Source: Chitinophagaceae bacterium | GTDB taxonomy: Bacteria; Bacteroidota; Bacteroidia; Chitinophagales; Chitinophagaceae | Assembly: GCA_025362915.1 (NCBI GenBank) | Contig: JANYEU010000008.1 | Coordinates: 1-23,769 of the forward strand | Direction of reading: 5' to 3' | Length of the DNA stretch: 23,769 bases | Shown: one piece after another, positions 1 to 6,889 of the stretch | How positions within the stretch are numbered: position 1 is the first letter of the stretch | Layout: the number at the start of each line of letters is the position of its first letter | Program-made: the position numbers and the translations under genes | Notes under the pieces: generated by a model | Told to the model about the DNA's origin: nothing | The model's database searches: none | Seen by the model: the letters and a program-made list of their open reading frames with translations, nothing else

Positions 1-1346
1 TGTCCTAATATGGAAGTATATGGATTTTCAATGGCATTCAGCAAACGCATCATTGCCTTCTCTTCGGTCATCTTTAAATTGGAATGAACGGAGGCAATAA
101 CCACATCGAACTTGCTTAGTATATCATTATCATAATCAAGACTGCCATCATTTAATATGTCACTTTCTATACTCTTAAATATCTTAAAGGGTGCAAATGC
201 TGCATTCAGTTCATCAATCTGTTCATGCTGTGCCAATACCCTTTCTACAGATAGGCCTTGTGCATAGAAGGCAGTTTTGGAGTGATCGCTGATAACAAGG
301 TATTCGTATCCTTTGTTAATGGCAGCCTTTGCCATTTCATCCAGCGTATTATTTCCATCGCTCCATTTACTATGGCTATGGATAATTCCTTTTATATCTT
401 TTGATTGAATAAGCGTAGGTAACTTATCTTCTTTCGCTTGCTGAATAACAGCTATAACCTCTCTTAGGTAAGGTGGTATATAGGCAATCTTATTGGCAGA
501 AAAGATTTCTTCTTCGGATGTGTAAGCTATGCTTTCATCCAACCCAATAGTTCTTTTCCAAGCATCCATGAACTCGTCAGAACAACTGGTAGCAAACAAC
601 TTCGACTGAATGGCAGTAGGCTTTACAGAATAAAACCCAAGCGTAACATTCTCCTGACCAACAACTGATGCATAATTATCTGCATCATCCACCAGCTTAT
701 ATCCGTGTCCAGTAAAAAAAGAAACAATGGCATCCTTTGGTGTGGTAGTAACCCAATCCAATTTATCTATTACCTCCATCTGTCTTCTAAACTGACCGGT
801 AATGTAAAACTGTGGGTTATTGAAAAAGGTTTTTAGCTTTGCCTCTACATTAATGGCAAAGTGTTCAATCTGTTGGTATAGATAACTTCCTTGCGAACCC
901 AGATAAAACAATATGGATTCCTTTATGCTTAGCTGTGTCTTCTCGCCAAAACCTTTGTAGAGTGTCAATCTGTTTTCTTCGCAGGCATAAAGTAGTTCCC
1001 CAAGCGTTTCAACACCCAATTCTTTCCAGATGGTAGAAATCTTTTTAGGGCCAATACCTTTTATGCTAAGCATCTCCAATATGCCGGAAGGAGTATTAGC
1101 AATGTATTCATTTAATAGGACAAGCTTCCCAGTTTCCAGTTGTTCTACTATCTTCTTTCCAATGGCATCGCCAATTCCCCTTATACCGAATATCTTGTCT
1201 CGTGGTATCTCGGCTAATTGTTCAGGAAGTTTCTCAATAGCAAAGGCAGCCATAGCATACGATTTGGTCTTAAAGCTATTCTCCCCGTGTATATCCATCA
1301 ACTTACCCAATAGCGAGAAGTTTTCTGCAATGGCATCATTAGTCAT
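1..1346 (-). CDS. polX: PolX-like DNA polymerase/3'-5' exonuclease with PHP domain (3'-truncated by window edge)
   Basis: The visible part is 448 residues from an ATG at 1346-1344 and runs off the window. Bacterial family X polymerases are usually about 570 residues, so roughly the last 110-120 are missing. The N-terminal ~100 residues carry helix-hairpin-helix segments (GIRGIGDAIGKKI, then LSIKGIGPKKI). A palm-like region follows, with GQFRR at 184-188. A PHP metal-dependent phosphoesterase domain then begins with HSHSKWSDG (His323 and His325), VISDHS and DVVIASVHS, all typical metal ligands of the PHP exonuclease. The family acts in gap-filling and base-excision repair. Here the palm appears degenerate: the expected DxD is K195-L-D197, and the third aspartate is Thr235. 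Exonuclease or DNA-end processing is therefore the likelier activity. Family identity is confident; loss of polymerase activity is inferred. Confidence 0.88.
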   Translation of the reverse strand, partial: MTNDAIAENFSLLGKLMDIHGENSFKTKSYAMAAFAIEKLPEQLAEIPRDKIFGIRGIGDAIGKKIVEQLETGKLVLLNEYIANTPSGILEMLSIKGIGPKKISTIWKELGVETLGELLYACEENRLTLYKGFGEKTQLSIKESILFYLGSQGSYLYQQIEHFAINVEAKLKTFFNNPQFYITGQFRRQMEVIDKLDWVTTTPKDAIVSFFTGHGYKLVDDADNYASVVGQENVTLGFYSVKPTAIQSKLFATSCSDEFMDAWKRTIGLDESIAYTSEEEIFSANKIAYIPPYLREVIAVIQQAKEDKLPTLIQSKDIKGIIHSHSKWSDGNNTLDEMAKAAINKGYEYLVISDHSKTAFYAQGLSVERVLAQHEQIDELNAAFAPFKIFKSIESDILNDGSLDYDNDILSKFDVVIASVHSNLKMTEEKAMMRLLNAIENPYTSILG

Positions 1347-1364
1347 AATAAACTGATTGAAGGG

Positions 1365-1372
1365 CAAACATA
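1365..1372 (-). promoter_or_regulatory. Candidate -7 box of polX
   Basis: The minus strand reads TATGTTTG, a full match to the Bacteroidota -7 consensus TAnnTTTG. It lies about 18 bp upstream of the polX start codon, giving a short leader. No TTG is seen at the usual -33 distance, so support is partial. Confidence 0.4.
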
Positions 1373-1404
1373 AATTATGATTGAATGATTTTAATGATAT
1401 ACCA

Positions 1405-1533
1405 CTGATTAAATGATTTTAATGATAAAAATGATTAGTACATAAATTCTTTTATAGAAACTAATCATGCTATTCCTGCTATGGGATTATAGTTCAATCA
1501 TCAATTCTTTAATCATTCCAATCATTTAATCAG
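1405..1533. repeat. Long-looped inverted repeat built of ATGATT words
   Basis: The arm at 1405-1426 and the reverse complement of 1511-1533 both begin CTGATTAAATGATT and differ only by TT versus GG and at the last base, so about 20 of 22 positions match. Further ATGATT/AATCATT words lie in and beside the loop. The element fills the gap between the 3' end of rpmA and the start of polX. A related word pattern occurs at 20388-20484 between rhaT and rhaEW, so this looks like a dispersed intergenic family. Confidence 0.7.
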
Positions 1534-1537
1534 TAAT

Positions 1538-1563
1538 AAAAAAGCCCCGATAAGTTTCGAGGC
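1538..1563 (-). terminator. Rho-independent terminator of rplU-rpmA
   Basis: Read on the minus strand, a GCC(U)CGA/UCGGGGC stem of 7 pairs (one G-U) with a 6-base loop is followed directly by a run of six Ts (complement of 1538-1543). It lies about 70 bp past the rpmA stop codon. Confidence 0.75.
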
Positions 1564-1580
1564 GTGAATGATATAAACAA

Positions 1581-1610
1581 GAATAGCGGCAAACTAATTT
1601 GCCGCTATTC
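1581..1610 (-). terminator. Perfect 13-bp hairpin after rpmA
   Basis: GAATAGCGGCAAA and its exact reverse complement flank a 4-base loop. The hairpin sits 20 bp past the rpmA stop and has no long U-tract. It is more likely a 3'-end stabiliser or RNase barrier working with the terminator just downstream (1538-1563) than an independent terminator. Confidence 0.55.
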
Positions 1611-1630
1611 AATATTGTAAATTGAGAAGC

Positions 1631-1918
1631 TTATTCAGCCACTGCCACTTCTTCAGCAATTACTACTACTGGAGCAACAGAAACAATAGTCTTATCTTCT
1701 CTTGTTCTTTTAAATTGAACCAATCCGTCTGTAAGGGCAAATAAAGTAAAGTCTTTACCAACACCTACATTTTTACCAGGATGGAATTTTGTACCTCTCT
1801 GACGGATAATGATATTACCGTTGATGGCAGGTTGACCACCAAATATTTTGACGCCTAGACGTTTACTGTTCGAATCCCGGCCGTTTTTTACCGAGCCTTC
1901 ACCTTTCTTGTGTGCCAT
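1631..1918 (-). CDS. rpmA: 50S ribosomal protein L27 (bL27)
   Basis: The 95-residue protein opens MAHKKGEGSVKNGRDSNSKR and continues with RQRGTKFHPGKNVG, which are hallmark bL27 sequences. bL27 binds the large ribosomal subunit near the peptidyl transferase centre, and its N-terminal tail reaches the tRNA acceptor ends. The protein starts directly with MAHKKG, so it lacks the N-terminal extension that Firmicutes cleave off. The C-terminal tail is rich in Val, Ala and Glu (IAEEVAVAE). It is the second gene of the rplU-rpmA operon, 59 bp after rplU, and is followed by two hairpins. Confidence 0.97.
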   Translation of the reverse strand: MAHKKGEGSVKNGRDSNSKRLGVKIFGGQPAINGNIIIRQRGTKFHPGKNVGVGKDFTLFALTDGLVQFKRTREDKTIVSVAPVVVIAEEVAVAE

Positions 1919-1977
1919 CTTATAAAGATTTGTATTTTAATAATCTATTTTTCTACCTACGTAATCAAAAGCTGCAA

Positions 1978-2283
1978 TTAAGCAATGCTTTCAATCTTAA
2001 TACGGGTGTAATGTGTACGGTGACCGTGTTTCTTACGGAAACCTTTCCTACGTTTCATTTTAAACGCAATAACCTTATCACCTTGCACAAGATCCTTAAC
2101 GATTTCTGCGGTAACTATTGCTGTAACATCAGCACCTACTGTAAGTACGCCGTTGTTATCAACTAATAATACTTCACTGAATTCTACCTTGTCGCCAGTA
2201 TTGCCTTCAATATGTGGAACAAACAAACTATCGCCTGCCTGTACTTTAAATTGCTGTCCTGCTATTTTAACGATTGCTAACAT
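1978..2283 (-). CDS. rplU: 50S ribosomal protein L21 (bL21)
   Basis: The 101-residue protein begins MLAIVKIAGQQFKVQAGD and contains the basic KMKRRKGFRKKHGHR segment that contacts 23S rRNA in bL21. The ATG at 2283-2281 is chosen because it gives the usual family length. The frame stays open to a TTG at 2307, but that would add residues other L21 proteins lack. It is the first gene of the operon with rpmA, a pairing conserved across most bacteria. A good Bacteroidota promoter lies just upstream. Confidence 0.97.
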   Translation of the reverse strand: MLAIVKIAGQQFKVQAGDSLFVPHIEGNTGDKVEFSEVLLVDNNGVLTVGADVTAIVTAEIVKDLVQGDKVIAFKMKRRKGFRKKHGHRTHYTRIKIESIA

Positions 2284-2304
2284 AATAAACCGAAATTTGG
2301 TCGG

Positions 2305-2337
2305 CAAAAGTAAGGGTATCTTGTTGAATAATTACAA
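2305..2337 (-). promoter_or_regulatory. Promoter of rplU-rpmA
   Basis: On the minus strand TTG (2337-2335) is followed after 22 bp by TACTTTTG (2312-2305), matching the Bacteroidota sigma consensus TTG-N19..22-TAnnTTTG. The predicted transcript begins near 2299, giving a leader of about 15 bases. Confidence 0.6.
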
Positions 2338-2608
2338 AGATTTTAAAAAAAATATCTCTTTCTTAAAAAGAGTGTAAAAGCTGCCTCCTTTACGCTCAAT
2401 ATAGCACTTTCTATCGCCCATTGTTAGTATATGAATTACAGGGATTATCAATACTTGCAGAGGAATAATGACAATAGAGGATTTATTATTTATCAATAAA
2501 ATAAAGAGTAAAATAAATACAGAACAGATGTATTTGGAAGTAACCCTAGCTATTAACAATTAATAAGACTACTTTCAAACGATTAAATTCATTCATTAAA
2601 TCTAATAA
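2338..2608. other. Gene-poor stretch with only short reading frames
   Basis: No convincing gene is seen. Two overlapping short plus-strand frames start at ATG 2431 (22 codons) and ATG 2468 (31 codons, ending 2563). The second is preceded by a purine-rich AGAGGA. They lie just upstream of another short frame at 2609, so the stretch could be a decayed gene, but no family is recognisable. Confidence 0.3.
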
Positions 2609-2740
2609 ATGTCAGTAGTACTTATTGAATACTCAGGACACTTACACGCGGATTATGAACTAATAACTGAAGTGCAAGGCATTGCGACCTACCTGATGGG
2701 CAACGCTACATTTACAATTAACGCTTATCAGATGTCTTAA
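2609..2740 (+). pseudogene. Short frame, possibly the N-terminal piece of a frameshifted gene
   Basis: An ATG at 2609 opens 43 codons (MSVVLIEYSGHLHADYEL...) ending at 2740. Just after a shift in frame, an open stretch from 2725 reads LSDVLIEEKYGLKIKILNYE and ends at a TAG at 2821-2823. It has no start codon of its own and overlaps the start of the next gene. Joining the two would give a protein of about 70 residues. I recognise no family. It could instead be one genuine 43-residue peptide plus noise. Confidence 0.25.
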
Positions 2741-2779
2741 TAGAAGAAAAATATGGATTGAAAATTAAAATATTAAATT

Positions 2780-3283
2780 ATGAAAAAGAAGAACGCTGTA
2801 CCACTTGCACCCATCATTTGTAGATTGACAAATGTGGACGAAAGGTACGATGCTAATGCTTTGATATTTTCTCTGGTGAATATATTAATTGCAAAACAAC
2901 ATCCTTTTGTTGTAGACTATTTTAAGTACCTGAATTATTACACCCCCGTACAATATGCCCATTTTAGCATAAGGATTTCGGAAAAAAGAAATAAGAGTGT
3001 TCAGGTAAATCAGCAGCATTTTATAATTTTTTACTCTATTTTACACTTTACCATCCAATTGTATCAATCGAAAAACATAATAGATTTTATTCAGGCTGAG
3101 TTACCAACAGAAGCATCTGAGGGAATTGAAGAAACAGGCAAGATGTTGAAAGAATATTGCGAGGATGTACTGACCGAATTAAAAAAAGAATATAAAAAAA
3201 ACCATGCTTTAACGTTGGCATTTGCAAAGATTGAGGCGTATAAGATAGCAGATGATAAATATGAGGTAGTAGATAATAGATAA
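2780..3283 (+). CDS. Unrecognised 167-residue protein
   Basis: I do not recognise this protein. It is an uninterrupted 167-codon frame from ATG 2780, preceded by an A/T-rich run as is common for Bacteroidota start sites. The first ~100 residues are mixed hydrophobic and aromatic with many Tyr, Phe, His and Gln, and show no obvious signal peptide or continuous membrane segment. Residues ~105-165 are charged and probably helical (EGIEETGKMLKEYCEDVLTE, ending KIADDKYEVVDNR). It stands alone, with rplU divergent upstream and algH convergent downstream. Its last codons form the left arm of the inverted repeat at 3267-3330. It may be a small cytoplasmic lineage-specific protein. Confidence 0.6.
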   Translation: MKKKNAVPLAPIICRLTNVDERYDANALIFSLVNILIAKQHPFVVDYFKYLNYYTPVQYAHFSIRISEKRNKSVQVNQQHFIIFYSILHFTIQLYQSKNIIDFIQAELPTEASEGIEETGKMLKEYCEDVLTELKKEYKKNHALTLAFAKIEAYKIADDKYEVVDNR

Positions 3284-3330
3284 TAGTAGATAGGAATTGT
3301 AATCCTTCCTTTCATATCTAATATCTACTA
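3267..3330. repeat. Inverted repeat between convergent genes
   Basis: TAGTAGATAATAGATA (3267-3282) is matched by the reverse complement of 3315-3330 at 15 of 16 positions. It overlaps the stop codon of the gene ending at 3283 and sits between two convergent genes, so it may act as a bidirectional 3' hairpin. The TAGATAAT word recurs in the inverted repeat at 22639-22682. Confidence 0.6.
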
Positions 3331-3340
3331 TCTAAAAGAA

Positions 3341-3895
3341 CTAATTGTATTGCGGATCGAGCGGGTAGTTTACCATCATTTGGTATTCTCCACCCAATTC
3401 TTGCAGGGCTACTTTCCAAGTGTTTTCTGGGGTAGTACTAAATAAAAGCCGCTTGCTACACTCAGAAAGTATCCAGCTTTTGCCATCTATCTCTTCTTGC
3501 AATTGTCCTTCAGCCCAGCCACTATAGCCTACAAAAAAGCGTATCTGGTGAGGTTTTAGTTCTTGGCGAAGCAATAAATTAATCACATCAACAAAGTCGC
3601 CACCCCAATAAATGCCTTTTGTTATTTCGGTGCCGCCCGTTATCAACTCCGGACATTGGTGTAGAAAATGGAGGGTATTTGTTTGTACCGGTCCACCAAA
3701 GTAAACAGGGAAGGTGTTTCCATATAAATCTTCTATCAATTCGCCCAGCACATGTTCCTGCGGTTTGTTTAGCACAAAACCAAAACTACCTTCCGGCTGG
3801 TTTTCGCAAACGAGAACAGTGGAGCGCAAAAAGTTGGGATCCTTTAAAAAAGGATCGGAAATAAGTAATGTGCCGGGACTGATAATATTTTCCAT
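3341..3895 (-). CDS. algH: YqgE/AlgH family protein (DUF179)
   Basis: The 184-residue protein begins MENIISPGTLLISDPFLKDP and has the family signatures STVLVCEN, GSFGFVLNKP, VYFGGPV and FFVGYSGWAEGQL. It matches the usual family length of about 185. The ATG at 3895-3893 is chosen over an upstream TTG at 3910. The family is widespread and conserved, but its biochemical role is unsettled; the AlgH name comes from alginate regulation in Pseudomonas. It is a single gene convergent with the 167-residue protein. Family assignment is firm; function is unknown. Confidence 0.92.
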   Translation of the reverse strand: MENIISPGTLLISDPFLKDPNFLRSTVLVCENQPEGSFGFVLNKPQEHVLGELIEDLYGNTFPVYFGGPVQTNTLHFLHQCPELITGGTEITKGIYWGGDFVDVINLLLRQELKPHQIRFFVGYSGWAEGQLQEEIDGKSWILSECSKRLLFSTTPENTWKVALQELGGEYQMMVNYPLDPQYN

Positions 3896-3951
3896 AGAAG
3901 GAAAGTACAAACTTTTTTTTACCTGACAATATTTTAATTAACAACAATGTT

Positions 3952-4054
3952 CACAAGACTGAAACACAGGGTACACAAAGATTTATTTCGTCTAAAAAAA
4001 GCCTATAAGCCTTAGTGTTTCCTTGTGAGAGTCCTTGTGTTCTTTGTGGTTAAA
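3952..4054. repeat. Imperfect inverted repeat of the CTTTGTGGTTAA type
   Basis: The left side (CACAAGACTGAAACACAGGG, from 3952) and the reverse complement of about 4013-4030 (CACAAGGAAACACTAAGG) pair imperfectly. The right end reads TTCTTTGTGGTTAA. The same closing phrase, with small changes, ends similar segments near 16880 (CTTTGCGGTTAT) and 19047 (CTATGTGGTAAT). I take the three as one family of dispersed intergenic repeats. Confidence 0.5.
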
Positions 4055-4121
4055 CCAACTTTTCCCCGTTAAAATGTAGGTAAAGGTTTTTTTGCATATT
4101 TAATTACCTATTTCTAGTATT

Positions 4122-4129
4122 TATATTTG
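4122..4129 (+). promoter_or_regulatory. Candidate -7 box of the histidine kinase gene
   Basis: TATATTTG matches TAnnTTTG exactly and lies only 5 bp before the ATG at 4135, which would make the transcript leaderless or nearly so. The nearest upstream TTG (4092-4094) is 27 bp away, longer than usual, so the call is tentative. Confidence 0.35.
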
Positions 4130-4134
4130 CTTCA

Positions 4135-5466
4135 ATGAAGAAAACGCTACCCATTATTGTCATCCTTATTACCCTCTCGCTTTTGGGGCTAATTGTTTTA
4201 CAGGTTTCGTGGCTAGATAATCTGCTTGTGCTCCGCAAAGGCGAACTAAACAATAAAATAAACGATGCTGGCGTTTCTGTTGCCGTTGGTTTATACCATG
4301 ATATGGCTACTGCACCAAGCATAAAATTGCGTAGCAAAATAAATTTCCGCTCTTTTGGTAGCAATATGCCAATGCTTATTAACCAACCTACCGTTGATGA
4401 GAAATTCAAGGTGGAAGATGTTCATAAAAAGTTAGAACAAGCATTTAAAAAAGTAGATTTACAATACCTTAAGTTCGAGTTTGCCATTATAAATAGCACG
4501 GAAGATTTTGAAATGCACACACCCAACTTTGAGCAAGCTTATTGGGATACTGTTACTAATAAACGACTTTTTGTAGGTATTGGACCAGAAACAGCCGCCG
4601 ACCTAGATGGCATCAGTGCGCCGGAACATTTAATAGTGATAGTTCCAGATTTTACCAAACAAGTGTGGGGCTCCTTACGTTGGATAATATTGGGGGCAAT
4701 AGGTTTTATGTTGGTGATAGTTGCCGCCTTTTTTGTAACCCTCCGCACACTTTTAAACCAAAAGAAATTAAGTGAGATAAAGAGCGACTTTATTAATAAT
4801 ATGACCCATGAACTAAAGACCCCTTTGGCTACTATTTCTTTAGCAGTTGATGCCTTGAAAAATGAAAAAGTATTGAATGACAAAACCAAGCTAGCTTATT
4901 TTACAGGCATCATAAAAGACGAAAACAAACGGATGAACCGCCATGTAGAGTCTATATTGCAAGCAGCCGTACAGGAGAAGCAGGAAATGAAACTTAGCCT
5001 TACAGAAATGCATGTACATGAAATTATTAAAAAGACAATGGATAATTATGCCTTGCAGCTAGAGGAAAAGAAGGAAAAAGTGGAATTAAAACTCAATGCA
5101 CAATCAGATTTATTACATGTTGATGACATTCATTTTACCAATATGTTTTCTAATTTGATAGATAATGCCATCAAGTATAGCCATGAAAATGTGTTGATTA
5201 AGGTATCCACACACAGTACATCCAACTACTTGGTTATTTCAGTTCAGGATAATGGCATTGGAATGAGTAGGGAAAGTGTGAAACATATTTTCGAGAAATT
5301 CTATCGGGCCCACACTGGAAATGTCCACAATATAAAAGGTTTTGGATTAGGAATGAGTTATGTAAAAATGGTAATTGATGCCCATAAAGGAAAAATAAAA
5401 GTGGATAGCACGCTGGGTAAAGGAACCACATTTACGGTGGAGATACCCAAGAAAATTGTGGTATAA
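4135..5466 (+). CDS. Membrane sensor histidine kinase
   Basis: The 443-residue protein has a first membrane segment at about residues 5-26 and a periplasmic sensor region of about 150 residues with no recognised domain. A second membrane segment follows at about 180-205, with no obvious HAMP domain after it. The kinase core is complete: H box NNMTHELKTPLA with His225, N box NLIDNAIKYS (Asn340 and Asn344), G1 DNGIGM (372-377), F box IFEKFYRA, and G2 GFGLGM (402-407). It should autophosphorylate His225 and pass phosphate to a response regulator, but no regulator gene lies next to it. A strong terminator follows, so it appears to be monocistronic. The signal sensed cannot be read from the sequence. 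Confidence 0.95.
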   Translation: MKKTLPIIVILITLSLLGLIVLQVSWLDNLLVLRKGELNNKINDAGVSVAVGLYHDMATAPSIKLRSKINFRSFGSNMPMLINQPTVDEKFKVEDVHKKLEQAFKKVDLQYLKFEFAIINSTEDFEMHTPNFEQAYWDTVTNKRLFVGIGPETAADLDGISAPEHLIVIVPDFTKQVWGSLRWIILGAIGFMLVIVAAFFVTLRTLLNQKKLSEIKSDFINNMTHELKTPLATISLAVDALKNEKVLNDKTKLAYFTGIIKDENKRMNRHVESILQAAVQEKQEMKLSLTEMHVHEIIKKTMDNYALQLEEKKEKVELKLNAQSDLLHVDDIHFTNMFSNLIDNAIKYSHENVLIKVSTHSTSNYLVISVQDNGIGMSRESVKHIFEKFYRAHTGNVHNIKGFGLGMSYVKMVIDAHKGKIKVDSTLGKGTTFTVEIPKKIVV

Positions 5467-5490
5467 GGCGAGGAGACTTTCCTAACCAAT

Positions 5491-5525
5491 AAAGCCGCAA
5501 TAAGTATGATTGCGGCTTTATTAAT
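5491..5525 (+). terminator. Terminator of the histidine kinase gene
   Basis: An 11-bp perfect stem (AAAGCCGCAAT and its complement) around a 7-base loop, 24 bp past the stop codon, is followed by the T-rich ATTAATTT. Confidence 0.7.
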
Positions 5526-5594
5526 TTAGGGAAATGATGGAGTGGCAGGAACAGCATTGTGGCTTGCCATACAAAATCTTCTTTTCTTACGTGC

Positions 5595-5648
5595 ATTAAG
5601 GACTGGTGCGGAAATCATTTTTTAATGAGATACGCACCAATCCTTATT
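5595..5648. repeat. Inverted repeat, 16-bp arms
   Basis: ATTAAGGACTGGTGCG (5595-5610) pairs with CGCACCAATCCTTATT (5633-5648) at 15 of 16 positions. A smaller internal match (ATCATT/AATGA) nearly closes the loop, so the whole 54 bp could be one hairpin. It lies between the kinase terminator and the 62-bp array, with no gene near. Confidence 0.65.
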
Positions 5649-5747
5649 AAATCCACAACCTTCTCAACTATATCTTTATTTTAAAAAGTTGTTTACCCTA
5701 ACTCAAAAGGCATTTGTTTTAACTACATTTCTAGTCTGAAAAGAGGC

Positions 5748-6031
5748 AAAGTCAGCACTCTTTTACATAAAGTCAGCACTCTTTTAGTAATTCTGGGCGA
5801 GAGTAGTACCAATCCCGCCCAGACTACCCCTACTCTTGTCAGGTTTTAGTAATTCTGGGCGAGAGTAGTACCAATCCCGCCCAGACTACCTCTATTCTTG
5901 TCAGGTTTTAGTAATTCTGGGCGGGATGAGTACCATTCCCGCCCAGACTACCACTACTCTTGTCAGGTTTTGGTGAATCCGGGCAAGCGGAGTGTATATC
6001 TGGTTAGGTTTATGAAAAGAGAGCTGACTTT
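5748..6031. repeat. Composite element: terminal inverted repeats around a 62-bp tandem array
   Basis: The left end AAAGTCAGCACTCTTTT is present twice (5748-5764 and 5769-5785, 21 bp apart). The right end AAAAGAGAGCTGACTTT (6015-6031) is its reverse complement with one mismatch. Between them a 62-bp unit starts at 5786, 5848 and 5910, with a decayed partial copy from 5972. Each full unit contains CTGGGCG...CGCCCAG; in the third the stem is a perfect 10 bp (CTGGGCGGGA at 5917-5926, TCCCGCCCAG at 5937-5946). There is no reading frame of note and no transposase. The GC-rich stems contrast with the AT-rich surroundings. Function unknown. Confidence 0.85.
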
Positions 6032-6116
6032 GATGATTAATAAGGTATAGCCGCAGCTGTTCATGCTGCCACCATTAGTTAATAAATAAAGTAGAGTGTA
6101 TTTATTCTTAGCATAT

Positions 6117-6124
6117 TATATTTA
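6117..6124 (+). promoter_or_regulatory. Candidate -7-like box of the frameshifted gene
   Basis: TATATTTA differs from TAnnTTTG only in the last base. It lies inside an 18-bp stretch (TATTATATTTACAATTGA) that is identical to the sequence just before the coaBC start codon (13058-13075). Confidence 0.25.
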
Positions 6125-6143
6125 CAATTGAAATGGAAACATT

Positions 6144-6661
6144 ATGAAAAGTAAAAAAGAACTAAATGACGATTTTCATATTTAGCTGAAAGAGCTAAAT
6201 TATTTTTACAGTATCTTGATAACAATAATATACAATCAATTTTCCCGTTTAGGGAAAAGGTGTGGGAAGACCTAAATAAAAGAATAAAATCAGGAAGTAA
6301 CTGGAAAATAAAGATTCTAAATGATATTATTGATAATATTTTAATTGGAAGGAGTTCATTAACTATTGAGGATCGATACAAAATACTTGGCTATTTTAAT
6401 GATAAATTAAATGAGGATAACAATTCTTTGATTGAGAAGAAAACCAAACTATTTAATTGGATAATTGCAAAAGGAATAATTGATTCAAACCTTATGATTA
6501 ATGATGCAATTGCAATTCAAAATAGTTCAATTCTTAATTTGACTGAGGATAAAAAAAATAAATTAAAAGAGATAATTCTCTTGTCAATGCAAAAAAGGAG
6601 AGAGAAAATAATAAACAAGCTAACATCAGATAGTCAGAATGTTCATAATACAGTTCGTTGA
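6144..6661 (+). pseudogene. Unrecognised small protein gene with an apparent frameshift
   Basis: From ATG 6144 the frame reads MKSKKELNDDFHI and stops at TAG 6183-6185. A different frame is open from 6170 and reads on naturally as LAERAKLFLQYLDNNNIQSI... to a TGA at 6659-6661. Joining the two near 6179-6182, by removing one base or adding two, gives a continuous charged, Lys/Ile/Asn-rich protein of about 170 residues, probably all-helical. Without the repair the only start for the long part is a GTG at 6260, giving 133 residues. I recognise no family. It may be a recent pseudogene, a sequencing error in a T-rich run, or a shorter gene with an unusual start. It lies between the 62-bp array and tRNA-Ser. 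Confidence 0.5.
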
Positions 6662-6708
6662 TTTTAGACGTAGCGCATCCCGAACGGCAGATAAGTATTT
6701 CCACAAAT

Positions 6709-6738
6709 AAAAACGCCACAATCATTACAATTGCGGCG
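6709..6738 (-). terminator. Terminator of tRNA-Ser
   Basis: On the minus strand CGCCGCAAT pairs with ATTGTGGCG (9 pairs, one G-U) around a 7-base loop and is followed by TTTTT. It begins about 18 bp past the tRNA 3' end. Confidence 0.7.
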
Positions 6739-6755
6739 CTCTTAATTAAAGCTTG

Positions 6756-6842
6756 CGGAGAGTAAGAGATTCGAACTCTTGATACAGTTACCCGCATACA
6801 CACTTTCCAGGCGTGCTCCTTCAACCACTCGGACAACTCTCC
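6756..6842 (-). tRNA. tRNA-Ser (anticodon GGA)
   Basis: The 87-nt minus-strand sequence has a GGAGAGT/ACTCTCC acceptor stem, a D region TCCGAGTGGTTGAAGGAGC, and an anticodon loop CTGGAAA (anticodon GGA, reading UCC and UCU serine codons). It also has a long class II variable arm and the T-loop GTTCGAATC. The discriminator base is G, as expected for serine. CCA is not encoded (the next bases are CAA), so it must be added enzymatically. Confidence 0.95.
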
Positions 6843-6858
6843 ATTTGTTTGAGGGCGG

Positions 6859-6889
6859 CAAATATAAGGGCAGCATTTTTATCAATCAA
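6859..6889 (-). promoter_or_regulatory. Promoter of tRNA-Ser
   Basis: On the minus strand TTG (6889-6887) is followed after 20 bp by TATATTTG (6866-6859), an excellent Bacteroidota promoter match. The -7 box ends 16 bp before the mature tRNA 5' end. The -33 TTG lies within the last codons of recJ, so the tRNA probably has its own promoter downstream of recJ. Confidence 0.65.

Noticed and set aside
2285..2304. Riboswitch or L21 autoregulatory leader
   Set aside because: The leader is about 15-20 bases with only a four-pair possible stem, too short for a recognisable regulatory RNA.
2284..2307. N-terminal extension of L21 from a TTG start
   Set aside because: It adds eight residues absent from other L21 proteins and would begin within the predicted -7 box.
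5786..5990. Integron attC-like sites
   Set aside because: The units contain a palindrome of suitable size but no RYYYAAC/GTTRRRY core pair and no cassettes or integrase.
5782..5995. CRISPR-like direct repeats
   Set aside because: The 62-bp units are contiguous with no unique spacers, and no cas gene is present.
6534..6836. 100-codon minus-strand frame overlapping tRNA-Ser
   Set aside because: It reads through the tRNA gene and its terminator and is antisense to the frameshifted gene; not credible as coding.
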